Positions 53,144 to 63,558 of a stretch of DNA of 64,000 nt are shown one piece after another; positions within the stretch are counted from its first letter, which is position 1; every line of letters begins with the position of its first letter. The position numbers and the translations under genes are program-made. The notes below the pieces were generated by a model. It was not told the origin of the DNA. It was given only the letters and a program-made list of their open reading frames with translations, and ran no database searches. The stretch lies in assembly GCF_004345645.1 (NCBI RefSeq), contig NZ_SLWS01000001.1:1119546-1183545 (forward strand). Reading direction: 5' to 3'. The DNA comes from Actinocrispum wychmicini. Its GTDB lineage: Bacteria > Actinomycetota > Actinomycetes > Mycobacteriales > Pseudonocardiaceae.

Positions 53144-53176
53144 TCGGCCCTCGTGAGCCTCGCTCACGAGGGCCGA
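53144..53176. terminator. bidirectional terminator between groEL1 and whiB
   Basis: TCGGCCCTCGTGAGC (53144-53158) and its exact complement (53162-53176) form a 15-bp stem with a 3-nt loop, between two convergent genes. Confidence 0.88.
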
Positions 53177-53182
53177 CCCATG

Positions 53183-53485
53183 TCATGCGCTGGTCACCGC
53201 CAACGTGCGCTTGCGCGACTTGATGATGTTGTCTCGTTCGGATTCTGAGAGCCCGCCCCAGATCCCGTACGGCTCGTGCACCGCGAGCGCGTGTTTCCGG
53301 CAGTGCTCCAGGACCGGACAGGCGTGGCAGATCGCCTTCGCCCGCGCCTCCCGCCTGTTGCGTGCCGGTCCCCGCTCGCCGTCCGGGTGGAAGAAGAAGG
53401 CGCTGTCCATGCCGCGACAGGTACCTTCGAGCTGCCAGTCCCACACGTCCGCATTGGGGCCGGGAAGCCTGCGTGTGTCCGCCAT
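53183..53485 (-). CDS. whiB3: WhiB3-like iron-sulfur transcription factor
   Basis: 100 residues from ATG 53485, which has AGGAGG upstream; a longer frame to 53572 lacks homology. Four cluster ligands Cys23, Cys53, Cys56 and Cys62 are present ('AICHACPVLEHC'), followed by the turn 'EPYGIWGGLSESERD' and a basic C-terminal DNA-binding end. The start 'LPGPNADVWDWQLEGTCRG' resembles mycobacterial WhiB3, which sits in the same position (Rv3416). Such proteins bind sigma factor A and respond to redox and NO. Confidence 0.93.
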   Translation of the reverse strand: MADTRRLPGPNADVWDWQLEGTCRGMDSAFFFHPDGERGPARNRREARAKAICHACPVLEHCRKHALAVHEPYGIWGGLSESERDNIIKSRKRTLAVTSA

Positions 53486-53716
53486 CGTGGCCTGCCTCCT
53501 CTGTGATGAGGACGTCAGTACTCCATTCGGTCCAACGATGGCGACAGTAGAACCGCGCCAATACTTGTTCAAGGGTGATCACCTACAGATCACCCAATCC
53601 AGTAACCGGCCCATTACGCACAGCACAGAGTGACAGCGGTTCGGCGCACGGTAGCGATCGGCTGGCCAAGCGCCGGTCCGGTTGCCGGCCGGAGCGTCCG
53701 ACCCGACGATGAGGGC

Positions 53717-54649
53717 GTGGCGACGGGGCCGGAATCCACGCTCGACGGCATACCCCGGCAGGGGGAGGTGCCCGAGCCGGCGTTGCCCGTGGCGGCGGTG
53801 GCCAGACGGCTCGGCGTCGCCCCCGCGACCCTCCGGACCTGGGACCGCCGTTACGGCCTTGGACCGCGAGATCACATGACCGGCTGCCATCGCCGGTACA
53901 GCCCGGACGACATCGCCCGCCTTGAGCTCATGCAGCGCGCTTTGGTCCGTGGGGCGTCGCCCGCCGAGGCCGCCGAGTACGCCTTGAAGGCCCACGGGAA
54001 CGTCCGGGAGGCACCGCCCCGCCCGGTCGGTGTTCCGGGCAGCACGGTGCTCGCCAAGGGCCTGGGACGGGCCGTGCTGGCGATGGACGCGGCGACTGTG
54101 CAGCGGCTGCTGGCCGACGCGATCGCCACCGATGGGGTGATCACCTGCTGGGACCATGTGGTACGGCCCGTGTTCGCCGCGGTCGCCGGCCGGTGGGCGC
54201 ACTCGGGCGAGTCCATCGAGGTGGAGCACTTGCTGCACGAATGCGTCCTGGCCGCGATGATCACGGCGACTCCGCTGCTGGGGCCGACGCACAACACACG
54301 GCCGGTACTACTGTCGTGCGCGCCAGAGGAGAGACACAGCTTGCCGCTGTACGTACTGCGTGCCGCATTGGCGCGCCGGGAGGTTGGAACCCAGATGCTT
54401 GGCGCGGCGCTTCCCGCCACCGCGCTGGGCGCGGCCGTACGGCGGATAGGGCCCGCAGCGGTGGTGCTCTGGGCCCAGTTGCCGCGTTACGGCGACCCCT
54501 CGGTGTTCGACGCGGTGTTGGCCAACGCGGAGATCCCGACGTTCGGCTGCGGTCCTGGCTGGGCCGCGGTCCTGCCGGGACACGTCGAACGGCTGGACGC
54601 CCTCGGCGACGCTGTGGACCGGCTGGAGGCGGTGGCGATTGGTGTCTGA
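53717..54649 (+). CDS. CarH/LitR-like MerR regulator with cobalamin-type sensor domain
   Basis: 310 residues from GTG 53717; an in-frame GTG at 53630 is possible but the extra residues look non-coding. The MerR helix-turn-helix (about 24-92) contains 'ARRLGVAPATLRTWDRRYGL'. A helical cap and alpha/beta domain follow, as in CarH. Trp160 with Glu170-His171 satisfies the W-x9-EH cap motif, and 'EERHSLP' (His207) matches the lower-ligand motif ExHxxG except for Pro in place of Gly. The residue after Trp is Ala, not His. Cobalamin binding and light sensing are therefore plausible but unproven. The next gene overlaps its 3' end by 11 bp. Confidence 0.78.
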   Translation: MATGPESTLDGIPRQGEVPEPALPVAAVARRLGVAPATLRTWDRRYGLGPRDHMTGCHRRYSPDDIARLELMQRALVRGASPAEAAEYALKAHGNVREAPPRPVGVPGSTVLAKGLGRAVLAMDAATVQRLLADAIATDGVITCWDHVVRPVFAAVAGRWAHSGESIEVEHLLHECVLAAMITATPLLGPTHNTRPVLLSCAPEERHSLPLYVLRAALARREVGTQMLGAALPATALGAAVRRIGPAAVVLWAQLPRYGDPSVFDAVLANAEIPTFGCGPGWAAVLPGHVERLDALGDAVDRLEAVAIGV

Positions 54650-55622
54650 CGAGTTCCGTACCGCCGCATTCGGCGACCGCCCGGACATGACCCCGCGGAC
54701 CCCGCGGACCCCGCGGGACCAATGGCTGACCGCGGTCGTCCTGGGCGGCCAGGGGCGGTACGCGGCCGCGTCGGCGTTCCTCACCACTTTGCTCAAGCAT
54801 CCGGATCCGGTCCTGGCCTCGCTGGCGGCGTCGACGCTCGGCTCGCACCGCCGCCAGGTCGGCGGGCACGCCGTCGCCCGGCGGTTGGACGCGGCGGCAT
54901 TGGCCCGGCTCACTGACGGGTCCGGCGACGGCGACCGGGACGGCGTCGACCTCCTGGGCGCCAGGTCCGACGCGCTGCTCGGCCTCGCGGCGGACGCGCT
55001 GGGGGTCGGGCGGCTGTCGACCGCGCGCCGGTTCATCGCGGTCGCGGACGGCCTGGGCGACGTCGGCTGGCGGGGCCAGGTGCGGCTGCGGTGGGTCCGG
55101 GCCGAGGTGGAACTCGCCAGCGGGCAGCCGGAGGTCGCCCGGCCGAACGCGGAAGCCGCACTTCGGCGGGCTCGGGCCGCGGGGGCCGCCCGGCACGTCG
55201 CCAAGTCGGAGATGGTCCTGTCCGCGGCACTCGCCGCGGGCGGCGGTGTCACGGAACGTGTCCAAGCGGCGGACCTCGCGGCCGGGGTGGTGGACCGGGC
55301 CATTGAGCTGGGATTGTTGCCGCTGGTGTGGCCTTGCTCACTTTTGCTTGTCGATCTGGATCCGGGCCGGGCGGACGAACACCGGCGGCGGGCGGCCGGC
55401 GCCCTGCACTGTGTGTTACGACGGAGCGACCCGATCGCGCGACGCCTGGCCGCGTCCTCTCCGTGGATCCCGAACACGCTGGTGGTACCGGGGGAACTCG
55501 GGCAGGCGGGCATCCGGGCGAACTCGTTCACAGAATTACCACCAGATCGTGTCAAGGTGGGGGCGGAAGCGTCCGATAGGGGAGGTGGAACGTCACTCGG
55601 CTGCAGGAAGGAGTCCCCGTGA
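54639..55622 (+). CDS. conserved actinobacterial hypothetical protein, TPR-like helical repeat
   Basis: 327 residues from TTG (a GTG follows one codon later). Mostly Ala/Leu/Arg helices in pairs ('GQGRYAAASAFLTTLLKH', 'RLSTARRFIAVADGLGDV', 'GQPEVARPNAEAALRRARAA'), suggestive of tetratricopeptide-like repeats. Position between whiB3 and sigD matches Rv3415c. A 9-bp sequence is repeated three times near 54690-54717, giving PRTPRTPRD. It is coupled at both ends: 11-bp overlap with the MerR gene and 4-bp overlap with the bldM-like gene. Function unknown. Confidence 0.72.
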   Translation: MVSDEFRTAAFGDRPDMTPRTPRTPRDQWLTAVVLGGQGRYAAASAFLTTLLKHPDPVLASLAASTLGSHRRQVGGHAVARRLDAAALARLTDGSGDGDRDGVDLLGARSDALLGLAADALGVGRLSTARRFIAVADGLGDVGWRGQVRLRWVRAEVELASGQPEVARPNAEAALRRARAAGAARHVAKSEMVLSAALAAGGGVTERVQAADLAAGVVDRAIELGLLPLVWPCSLLLVDLDPGRADEHRRRAAGALHCVLRRSDPIARRLAASSPWIPNTLVVPGELGQAGIRANSFTELPPDRVKVGAEASDRGGGTSLGCRKESP

Positions 55623-56215
55623 CGACGGTCTTGATCTGCGACGACCGCCGCAGCGTGCGGGAAGGTCTCACCCGCGTAATGTCTGCGGTACCCGGGGTCA
55701 GTCGCATCGACTGCGTAGCGCACGGTGACGAGTTGCTCGCCCGTTTCTCCCGCCAGCCGGTGGACGTCGTACTGGTTGGTACCCAGCGCGCCGTGCCAAC
55801 CGGAGTGGAAGCGACCCGGCGGCTCGTCTCGGCCAACCCGCAGGCCAACGTCATCGTGTTCGGCGCGCCGGACGACGCGGGCAGCATCGCCGCCGCGATC
55901 GCCGGTGGCGCCCGCGGCTATCTGCGCTGGGACGCGTCCCGGCCGGAGCTGGTGGCCGCGCTCGCACACACCCTGGCCAGCACGTCCGTGCCGGCGCCCC
56001 GTCAGCCGTCCGACCCGGGTGTCCAGCTCACCGACCGCGAGCTGCAGGTGCTGCGCGGGATGAGCCAGGGCAAGAGCAACGGCCAGATCGGCCGCGAGCT
56101 CTACCTGTCCGAGGACACCGTGAAGACCCACGCCCGCCGGCTGTTCCGCAAGCTCGGTGTGCGGGACCGTGCCCAAGCTGTTGCGCACGGGTTCCGCAGG
56201 GGGCTGGTTTCCTAG
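55619..56215 (+). CDS. bldM: BldM-like orphan response regulator (NarL/LuxR type)
   Basis: 198 residues, GTG start after GGAAGGAG. It has an N-terminal receiver (about 1-125) with acidic pair Asp8-Asp9 and a C-terminal LuxR helix-turn-helix ('LTDRELQVLRGMSQGKSNGQ ... LSEDTVKTHARRLFRKLGV'). The latter closely matches Streptomyces BldM. The phosphoacceptor position carries Gly54 ('DVVLVGTQR') where BldM and classical regulators have Asp, and 'PQANVIVFGAPDDA' replaces the switch Thr region. It should work independently of phosphorylation. In Streptomyces bldM likewise lies near guaB and an ECF sigma gene. Confidence 0.85.
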   Translation: MTTVLICDDRRSVREGLTRVMSAVPGVSRIDCVAHGDELLARFSRQPVDVVLVGTQRAVPTGVEATRRLVSANPQANVIVFGAPDDAGSIAAAIAGGARGYLRWDASRPELVAALAHTLASTSVPAPRQPSDPGVQLTDRELQVLRGMSQGKSNGQIGRELYLSEDTVKTHARRLFRKLGVRDRAQAVAHGFRRGLVS

Positions 56216-56245
56216 CCGCCGAGCGGGAAGTATCTAGCAGGTGCC

Positions 56246-56276
56246 AACGGCCCGGGGGATGCGCCTTCGGGCCGTT
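56246..56276 (+). terminator. hairpin after the bldM-like gene
   Basis: AACGGCCC (56246-56253) pairs exactly with GGGCCGTT (56269-56276) around a 15-nt loop, 31 bp after the stop codon. Confidence 0.6.
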
Positions 56277-56310
56277 ACACATGTGTCAGCGGGCGTATCG
56301 GTCACGATTG

Positions 56311-56322
56311 GTCGGATCCGAC
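56311..56322. promoter_or_regulatory. 12-bp palindrome upstream of sigD
   Basis: GTCGGATCCGAC is a perfect palindrome 150 bp upstream of the sigD ATG, inside the gap that must contain the sigD promoter. It could bind a regulator such as the neighbouring BldM-like protein; this is inference. Confidence 0.35.
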
Positions 56323-56461
56323 TACTACACCCCATCCGGCGGTTAGTCCGGTTGGGTGTGACCGGTACGGTGGAGAAGCTGTCACCGTGACGGGGGATAC
56401 TCCGCGCACGGAGACAGTCACTGTCGGATGCCTACGAGTAACGCCAAGGCTGTTGTCTGCG

Positions 56462-57034
56462 ATGACGAATTTGGGGGACGGACTGGACGCTTCAGTGAGC
56501 GCTGCCGTCGAGGGCGACCCTCGAGCGGTTGGTCGCGTATTGGAGTCCATACGTCCCCTCGTGGTGCGGTACTGCCGCGCTCGGGTCGGTAGGCAGGAAC
56601 GTTCCTTCGCTTCGGCGGACGACGTCGCTCAGGAGGTGTGCCTCGCGGTACTCACGGCCTTGCCGAGTTACCGCGACCAGGGACGACCATTCCTGGCCTT
56701 CGTGTACGGCATTGCCGCGCACAAGGTGGCAGACGCTCATCGTGCGGCGGCACGTAACCGTTCGGAGCCGGTGGCCGACGTACCTGACGAACCGGAGACC
56801 GACGCGGGTCCGGAACAACGAGCGATGCAGGGCGAACTGACCAGGCGCATGAAGCAACTGCTGGACGTCCTGCCTGACAAACAGCGCGAGATCGTGGTGC
56901 TACGGGTCGTGGTGGGCCTGTCCGCGGAGGAGACCGCCGAGGCGGTCGGTTCGACTCCAGGGGCGGTCCGGGTCGCGCAGCACCGTGCCTTGCAACGGCT
57001 ACGTAAGACTCTGTCAGCGGAGGAGGTGGTCTGA
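56462..57034 (+). CDS. sigD: ECF sigma factor SigD
   Basis: 190 residues from ATG 56462; an in-frame GTG at 56387 would add 25 residues and a comparable extension exists in mycobacterial SigD, so the start is open. Sigma region 2 has 'SADDVAQEVCLAVLTALPSY' and 'FVYGIAAHKVADAHRAAARN'; region 4 has 'LPDKQREIVVLRVVVGLSAE' and 'TPGAVRVAQHRALQRL'. The match to Mtb SigD (Rv3414c) is very strong, and Streptomyces ShbA, which controls hrdB, is the counterpart there. It directs core polymerase to its own regulon and is held by RsdA, encoded immediately downstream. Confidence 0.94.
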   Translation: MTNLGDGLDASVSAAVEGDPRAVGRVLESIRPLVVRYCRARVGRQERSFASADDVAQEVCLAVLTALPSYRDQGRPFLAFVYGIAAHKVADAHRAAARNRSEPVADVPDEPETDAGPEQRAMQGELTRRMKQLLDVLPDKQREIVVLRVVVGLSAEETAEAVGSTPGAVRVAQHRALQRLRKTLSAEEVV

Positions 57035-58117
57035 ATGGCCGACCGGCACGAAAGTGACGGCAGAGAGTCACCCGAGTCGCCGCAGGCCGGCCGATCGGGT
57101 GAACTTCATCCGATCACCTCGGGCGCGACGTCCACGGAACGTGACGATACCCACGTTCCGGCCGAAAATGAATACTTCTCGGCACTTGACCTTGCCGACA
57201 TGGGCGAGGACCTCGGCGGCGAACCTGAGGACATGGCCCAGATCCGGTCCGACGACGCGTTGCTCGACGCGCTCGCGGCCCAGGTCAACGGCGCACTGGG
57301 GACGAACGGCCGGCACCCGGACACCATGTCCGGCGTGGTGGATTTCGACGACGAGCAGCTGAACGCGCTGCTGCTCGCCTGGCGGCAGGACGTGGACAGC
57401 GTCCCCGTGCCCGTGATGGTGGACACCACCGCCGCGGTGGCGACCGTCACGGCCGCCAAGTCGGCGCGGAGACGTAGACCTCGGATGCTCGTGCCGGTGG
57501 CCGCGGCCGCCGCAGTGCTCGTGGGAGTGTTCGCAGGCGTGGGGATAGCTGCGCGGGATGCCCAACCGGGTGACGCGCTCTGGGGTTTGAGCAAGGTCCT
57601 CTACGCAGATCACGCACGGTCGGTCGAAGCCGCCCAGTCCGTGCGCTCCGACTTGAACGACGCCCAGCAGGCACTGCAGCAAGGCAAGATCGACGCGGCC
57701 AAGGACGCGCTGCAGGCCGCGAGCTCGCAGCTGCCGGCCGTCTCCAGCGAGGACGGCAAGGACGCGCTGCAGGCCAAGCACGAGTCGCTGATGCAGCAGC
57801 TGAGCGGCACCACCGGCCCGATCGTGCCGACCACCCTGCCGGCCCAGCGGTCCGACTCCTCCAGGGCGGAGCAGCCCCAGACGCCGACGCCGTCGACATC
57901 CACGCAGGCGCCGAGCTCCGAGAAGCCTTCGTCGCAGCCCCCGTCGTCCACCAGCTCCGCGCCGTCGAGCGCGGTACAGCCGCCCAGCTCCTCCTCGGAG
58001 CCGTCCGCCGGCAGCGGGCCGCCGCGCAGCGACAGCCCGGGATCCGGTGGCGGCGGTGGCGGCGTCTCCGGCCAGTCCACCGACACGAACCAGACCAACC
58101 AGCCGTCCGGCACGTGA
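57035..58117 (+). CDS. rsdA: anti-sigma-D factor RsdA
   Basis: 360 residues; the ATG follows the sigD stop without a gap and AGGAGGTGG lies inside the sigD end. The cytoplasmic N-terminus contains the SigD-binding segment 'IRSDDALLDALAAQVNGALG' (about 69-88). A basic 'RRRRP' precedes one membrane helix (about 148-168). The extracytoplasmic part has the conserved 'PGDALWGLSKVLYADHARSV' and a long Ser/Pro/Gln-rich low-complexity tail. It holds SigD at the membrane until proteolysis. Orthologue of Rv3413c. Confidence 0.9.
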   Translation: MADRHESDGRESPESPQAGRSGELHPITSGATSTERDDTHVPAENEYFSALDLADMGEDLGGEPEDMAQIRSDDALLDALAAQVNGALGTNGRHPDTMSGVVDFDDEQLNALLLAWRQDVDSVPVPVMVDTTAAVATVTAAKSARRRRPRMLVPVAAAAAVLVGVFAGVGIAARDAQPGDALWGLSKVLYADHARSVEAAQSVRSDLNDAQQALQQGKIDAAKDALQAASSQLPAVSSEDGKDALQAKHESLMQQLSGTTGPIVPTTLPAQRSDSSRAEQPQTPTPSTSTQAPSSEKPSSQPPSSTSSAPSSAVQPPSSSSEPSAGSGPPRSDSPGSGGGGGGVSGQSTDTNQTNQPSGT

Positions 58118-58120
58118 GCG

Positions 58121-60138
<2,018 letters not shown>

Positions 60139-60184
60139 GAATTGGCCGGATGACGGGATTCCGGCTCGGGGAAGGACACTGACA

Positions 60185-61318
60185 GTGCGGGACCTTGTCG
60201 AGATCGGCATGGGCCGGACGGCGCGGCGCGCCTACGAGCTCGGGGACATCGAGATCGTGCCGTCCCGGCGGACACGGTCGTCCAAGGACGTGTCCACGGC
60301 GTGGCAGCTGGACGCGTACCGGTTCGACATCCCGCTGGTGACCCACCCGACGGACGCCGTCGTGTCGCCGCGCACCGCGGTGGCCGTCGGTGAGCTGGGC
60401 GGTCTCGGTGTGCTCAACGCCGAAGGGCTGTGGGCCCGTCACTCCAGTGTGGACGATGTGCTGTTCCGGCTGATCGAGGCCGCCGACCGGGCGACCGAGG
60501 CCGGCGAGGTCACCAAGGTGTTGCAGGAGCTGCATTCCGCGCCGATCCAGGCCGACCTGGTGGCCAGCGCGATCAAGGAGGTCCGCGACTCCGGCGTCAC
60601 GGTCGCGGCCCGCGTCAGCCCGCAGCGGGCGGCCGAGCTGACCCCGGACCTGATCGCCGCGGGTGTGGAGATCCTGTTCGTGCAGGGCACGATCGTGTCC
60701 GCCGAGCACGTCGCCCGGGACGGCGAACCGTTGAACCTCAAGAGCTTCATCGAGGGGCTCGACATTCCGGTGGTGGCCGGTGGCGTGCACGACTACCGCA
60801 CGGCCATGCACCTGATGCGGACCGGTGCGGCCGGCGTGACCGTCGGCTACGGCTACAGCGGCGGCGTCACCAGCACGGACAGTGTGCTCGGCATCGGCGT
60901 CCCGATGGCGACCGCGATCATCGACGCGGCCGCCGCCCGGCGGGACTATCTCGACGAGACCGGCGGCCGGTACGTGCACGTCCTCGCCGACGGTGGCATG
61001 GAGACCAGCGGCGAGATCGCCAAGGCCATCGCGTGCGGCGCCGACGCCGTGATGCTCGGGGCACCGCTGGCCAGCGCGACCGAGGCGCCGGGCCAGGGCC
61101 TGTACTGGACGGCCGCGGCCGCGCACCCGTCGCTGCCGCGCAGCCGGGTCGTGCCGGCCGCGGACAGCGAAGTGGACCTGCGGCAACTGCTGTTCGGGCC
61201 GTCGACGGACGCCGACGGCGTGCTCAACCTGTTCGGCGCGTTGCGTCGGGCGATGGCCAAGACCGGTTACTCCGACCTCAAGGAGTTCCAGAAGGTCGGA
61301 TTGACCATCCGCGGCTGA
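60185..61318 (+). CDS. guaB3: GuaB3 family IMP dehydrogenase-like protein
   Basis: 377 residues, 46 bp after guaB. A TIM barrel related to IMPDH but without CBS domains. The usual catalytic loop Gly-Ser-x-Cys-x-Thr is replaced by 'VTVGYGYSGGVTSTDSVLG', so the conserved Cys is missing. 'VLADGGMETSGEIAKAIACG' (phosphate/substrate loop) is retained. Mycobacterial GuaB3 (Rv3410c) is the positional counterpart and has no demonstrated IMPDH activity. GTG start; no strong ribosome-binding site. Confidence 0.94.
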   Translation: MRDLVEIGMGRTARRAYELGDIEIVPSRRTRSSKDVSTAWQLDAYRFDIPLVTHPTDAVVSPRTAVAVGELGGLGVLNAEGLWARHSSVDDVLFRLIEAADRATEAGEVTKVLQELHSAPIQADLVASAIKEVRDSGVTVAARVSPQRAAELTPDLIAAGVEILFVQGTIVSAEHVARDGEPLNLKSFIEGLDIPVVAGGVHDYRTAMHLMRTGAAGVTVGYGYSGGVTSTDSVLGIGVPMATAIIDAAAARRDYLDETGGRYVHVLADGGMETSGEIAKAIACGADAVMLGAPLASATEAPGQGLYWTAAAAHPSLPRSRVVPAADSEVDLRQLLFGPSTDADGVLNLFGALRRAMAKTGYSDLKEFQKVGLTIRG

Positions 61319-61340
61319 CCGACAGAAACTGGGGTGGGTT

Positions 61341-61898
61341 TTGCGCACGATTCTGGCGCGCGGCAAAGGCGTCGCGTTGGCGGAGTGGACGGACGGCGAC
61401 GGCGAGTGGTTCGACGAGCACAGTGACGGCGTGTTCGACGTGGACCGCGACGGTCGGCCACTGCCCTTCACGGCGCCCATCCATCGAGCGGTGGTGACCA
61501 CTGAGGACGGTGCCGAGGTGCTCGGCGTGGTCTCGTGGCACCCGGTCACCTACGGCCCCAGTTATGGGTGCCTGGCGTGGAACTTCGGCCGTGCGCTGCT
61601 GCCGTCCGCGCGGGGCCGGGGGATCGGTACCGAGGTGCTGCGGCTGCTGGTCCGGCACCTGTTCGACTCGACCGACATCGATCGGATCGAGGGAAGCACC
61701 GACGTCACCAACACGGCGGCCCAGCGGTCGATGGCGAAGGCCGGGTTCACCCGGGAGGGTGTTGTGCGGGGCGGGCAGCTGCGGGACGGCGAACGGCACG
61801 ATCTGATCAGCTTCAGCATCCTCCGGTCCGATGTTACCGACGAGAAACTTACCGCTAGTCAGATCGGCCGGGCCGAACTAGCCTCAGGGGATGGCTGA
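61341..61898 (+). CDS. GNAT family N-acetyltransferase
   Basis: 185 residues from TTG 61341, 22 bp after guaB3, with GGGGTGGG upstream. The acetyl-CoA site is 'LPSARGRGIGTEVLRLLVRH' and 'TNTAAQRSMAKAGFTREGVV' is the RimJ/RimL-type signature. Cytoplasmic; acceptor unknown. Its 3' end overlaps the next gene by 8 bp, so both are likely co-transcribed. Confidence 0.9.
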   Translation: MRTILARGKGVALAEWTDGDGEWFDEHSDGVFDVDRDGRPLPFTAPIHRAVVTTEDGAEVLGVVSWHPVTYGPSYGCLAWNFGRALLPSARGRGIGTEVLRLLVRHLFDSTDIDRIEGSTDVTNTAAQRSMAKAGFTREGVVRGGQLRDGERHDLISFSILRSDVTDEKLTASQIGRAELASGDG

Positions 61899-63558
61899 CT
61901 ACGACGTCATCATCGTGGGCTCCGGCTTCGGCGGGAGTGTGGCGGCGCTCCGGCTGACCGAGAAGGGCTACCGGGTGGCCGTGATCGAGGCCGGCCGCCG
62001 GTTCGCCGACGACGAGTTCGCGAAGACGTCATGGGACCTGCGCCGGTACCTGTGGGCGCCGGCGGTCGGCTGCTTCGGCATCCAGCGGATCCACATGCTG
62101 CGGGACGTGATGGTCCTGGCGGGCGCTGGTGTCGGCGGCGGCTCCCTGGTCTACGCGAACACCCTCTACCGGCCGCTGGAACCGTTCTACCAGGACAAAC
62201 AGTGGGCCCACATCACGGACTGGCAGGCCGAGCTGGACCCGCACTACGACCAGGCCAGCAGGATGCTCGGCGTGGTCACCAACCCGACCGTGACCCCGTC
62301 CGACGAGGTGATGCAGAAGGTCGCGGCCGACATGGGGGTCGCGGACTCGTACCACCCGACCCCGGTCGGGGTGTACTTCGGCAAGGCCGGCGAGACCGTC
62401 GGCGACCCGTACTTCGGCGGCGCGGGCCCGGCCAGGACCGGGTGCACCGAGTGCGGATCGTGCATGACGGGCTGCCGGGTCGGCGCCAAGAACACCCTGG
62501 TCAAGAACTACCTGTACCTGGCCGAACAGGGCGGCGCCAAGATCATCCCGATGACCACGGTCACCGGGATCGCCCAGCGCGCCGACGGCACGTTCGACGT
62601 GGCGATCCGCAAGACGGGCAAACGTTTCCGGCACTCGCTGACCGCGACCCAGGTGGTGCTGGCCGCCGGAACCTGGGGCACCCAGCAGTTGTTGCACCGG
62701 ATGAAGGACTCCGGTGCCCTGCCGCGGCTGTCGGACCGGTTGGGTGAGCTGACCCGGACCAACTCCGAGGCGATCATCGGCTCCGGCCGGTTCACCGTGG
62801 ACCCGGCGCTCGACTTCAGCCGCGGGGTGGCGATCACCTCCTCCATCCATCCCGACGCGCACACCCACATCGAGCCGGTCCGGTACGGCAAGGGCAGCAA
62901 CGCCATGAGCCTGATGCAGACCATCGCCACCGATGGCTCCTTGGAGGTCCCGCGCTGGCGGCAGGCACTGCGGTTCATGGCCAGGCATCCGATCCAGACC
63001 GTCCGCCTGCTCAACGGCTACCGCTGGAGCGAACGGACCGTGATCCTGCTCGTCATGCAGAGCCTGGACAACTCGATCACGACGTACCTGGACAGCGGCC
63101 TGTTCGGGCGCAAGCGGTACACCTCACGGCAGGGGCACGGCGAACCCAACCCGAGCTTCATCCCCGCCGGGCACCAGGCCAACCAGTTGACCGCCAAGCA
63201 CATCGGCGGGGTCGCGGGCGGAACCTGGGGCGAGGTCTTCGACATCCCGCTGACCGCGCACTTCCTCGGCGGCTGCCCGATCGGCACGGACGCCGGCAGC
63301 GGGGTGATCGACCCGTACCACCGGGTCCACGGCTATCCCGGACTGTCCGTTGTGGACGGCGCGGCGGTCACGGCCAACCTCGGCGTGAACCCGTCGCTGA
63401 CCATCACGGCCCAGGCCGAGCGGGCGTTCTCGATGTGGCCCAACAAAGGCGAGGGGGATCCGCGGCCGGAGCAAAGTGCGGCGTACCGTCGGCTGGACCC
63501 GGTCGCCCCCGCACATCCCGCCGTTCCGTCGAACGCGCCGGCAGCACTGACCTACTAA
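61891..63558 (+). CDS. GMC family oxidoreductase, ChoD-like
   Basis: 555 residues, no signal peptide. FAD-binding 'YDVIIVGSGFGGSVAALRLT' at the N-terminus, GMC-type 'GVGGGSLVYANTLY', and the C-terminal 'SVVDGAAVTANLGVNPSLTI' with 'GGCPIGTDAGSGVI'. A Cys cluster 'GCTECGSCMTGCRVGAKNT' (about 183-200) is shared with ChoD-type proteins and could bind a metal or FeS centre. Position after guaB3 matches mycobacterial choD (Rv3409c), annotated as cholesterol oxidase, but sterol activity is not certain from sequence. Confidence 0.88.
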   Translation: MADYDVIIVGSGFGGSVAALRLTEKGYRVAVIEAGRRFADDEFAKTSWDLRRYLWAPAVGCFGIQRIHMLRDVMVLAGAGVGGGSLVYANTLYRPLEPFYQDKQWAHITDWQAELDPHYDQASRMLGVVTNPTVTPSDEVMQKVAADMGVADSYHPTPVGVYFGKAGETVGDPYFGGAGPARTGCTECGSCMTGCRVGAKNTLVKNYLYLAEQGGAKIIPMTTVTGIAQRADGTFDVAIRKTGKRFRHSLTATQVVLAAGTWGTQQLLHRMKDSGALPRLSDRLGELTRTNSEAIIGSGRFTVDPALDFSRGVAITSSIHPDAHTHIEPVRYGKGSNAMSLMQTIATDGSLEVPRWRQALRFMARHPIQTVRLLNGYRWSERTVILLVMQSLDNSITTYLDSGLFGRKRYTSRQGHGEPNPSFIPAGHQANQLTAKHIGGVAGGTWGEVFDIPLTAHFLGGCPIGTDAGSGVIDPYHRVHGYPGLSVVDGAAVTANLGVNPSLTITAQAERAFSMWPNKGEGDPRPEQSAAYRRLDPVAPAHPAVPSNAPAALTY

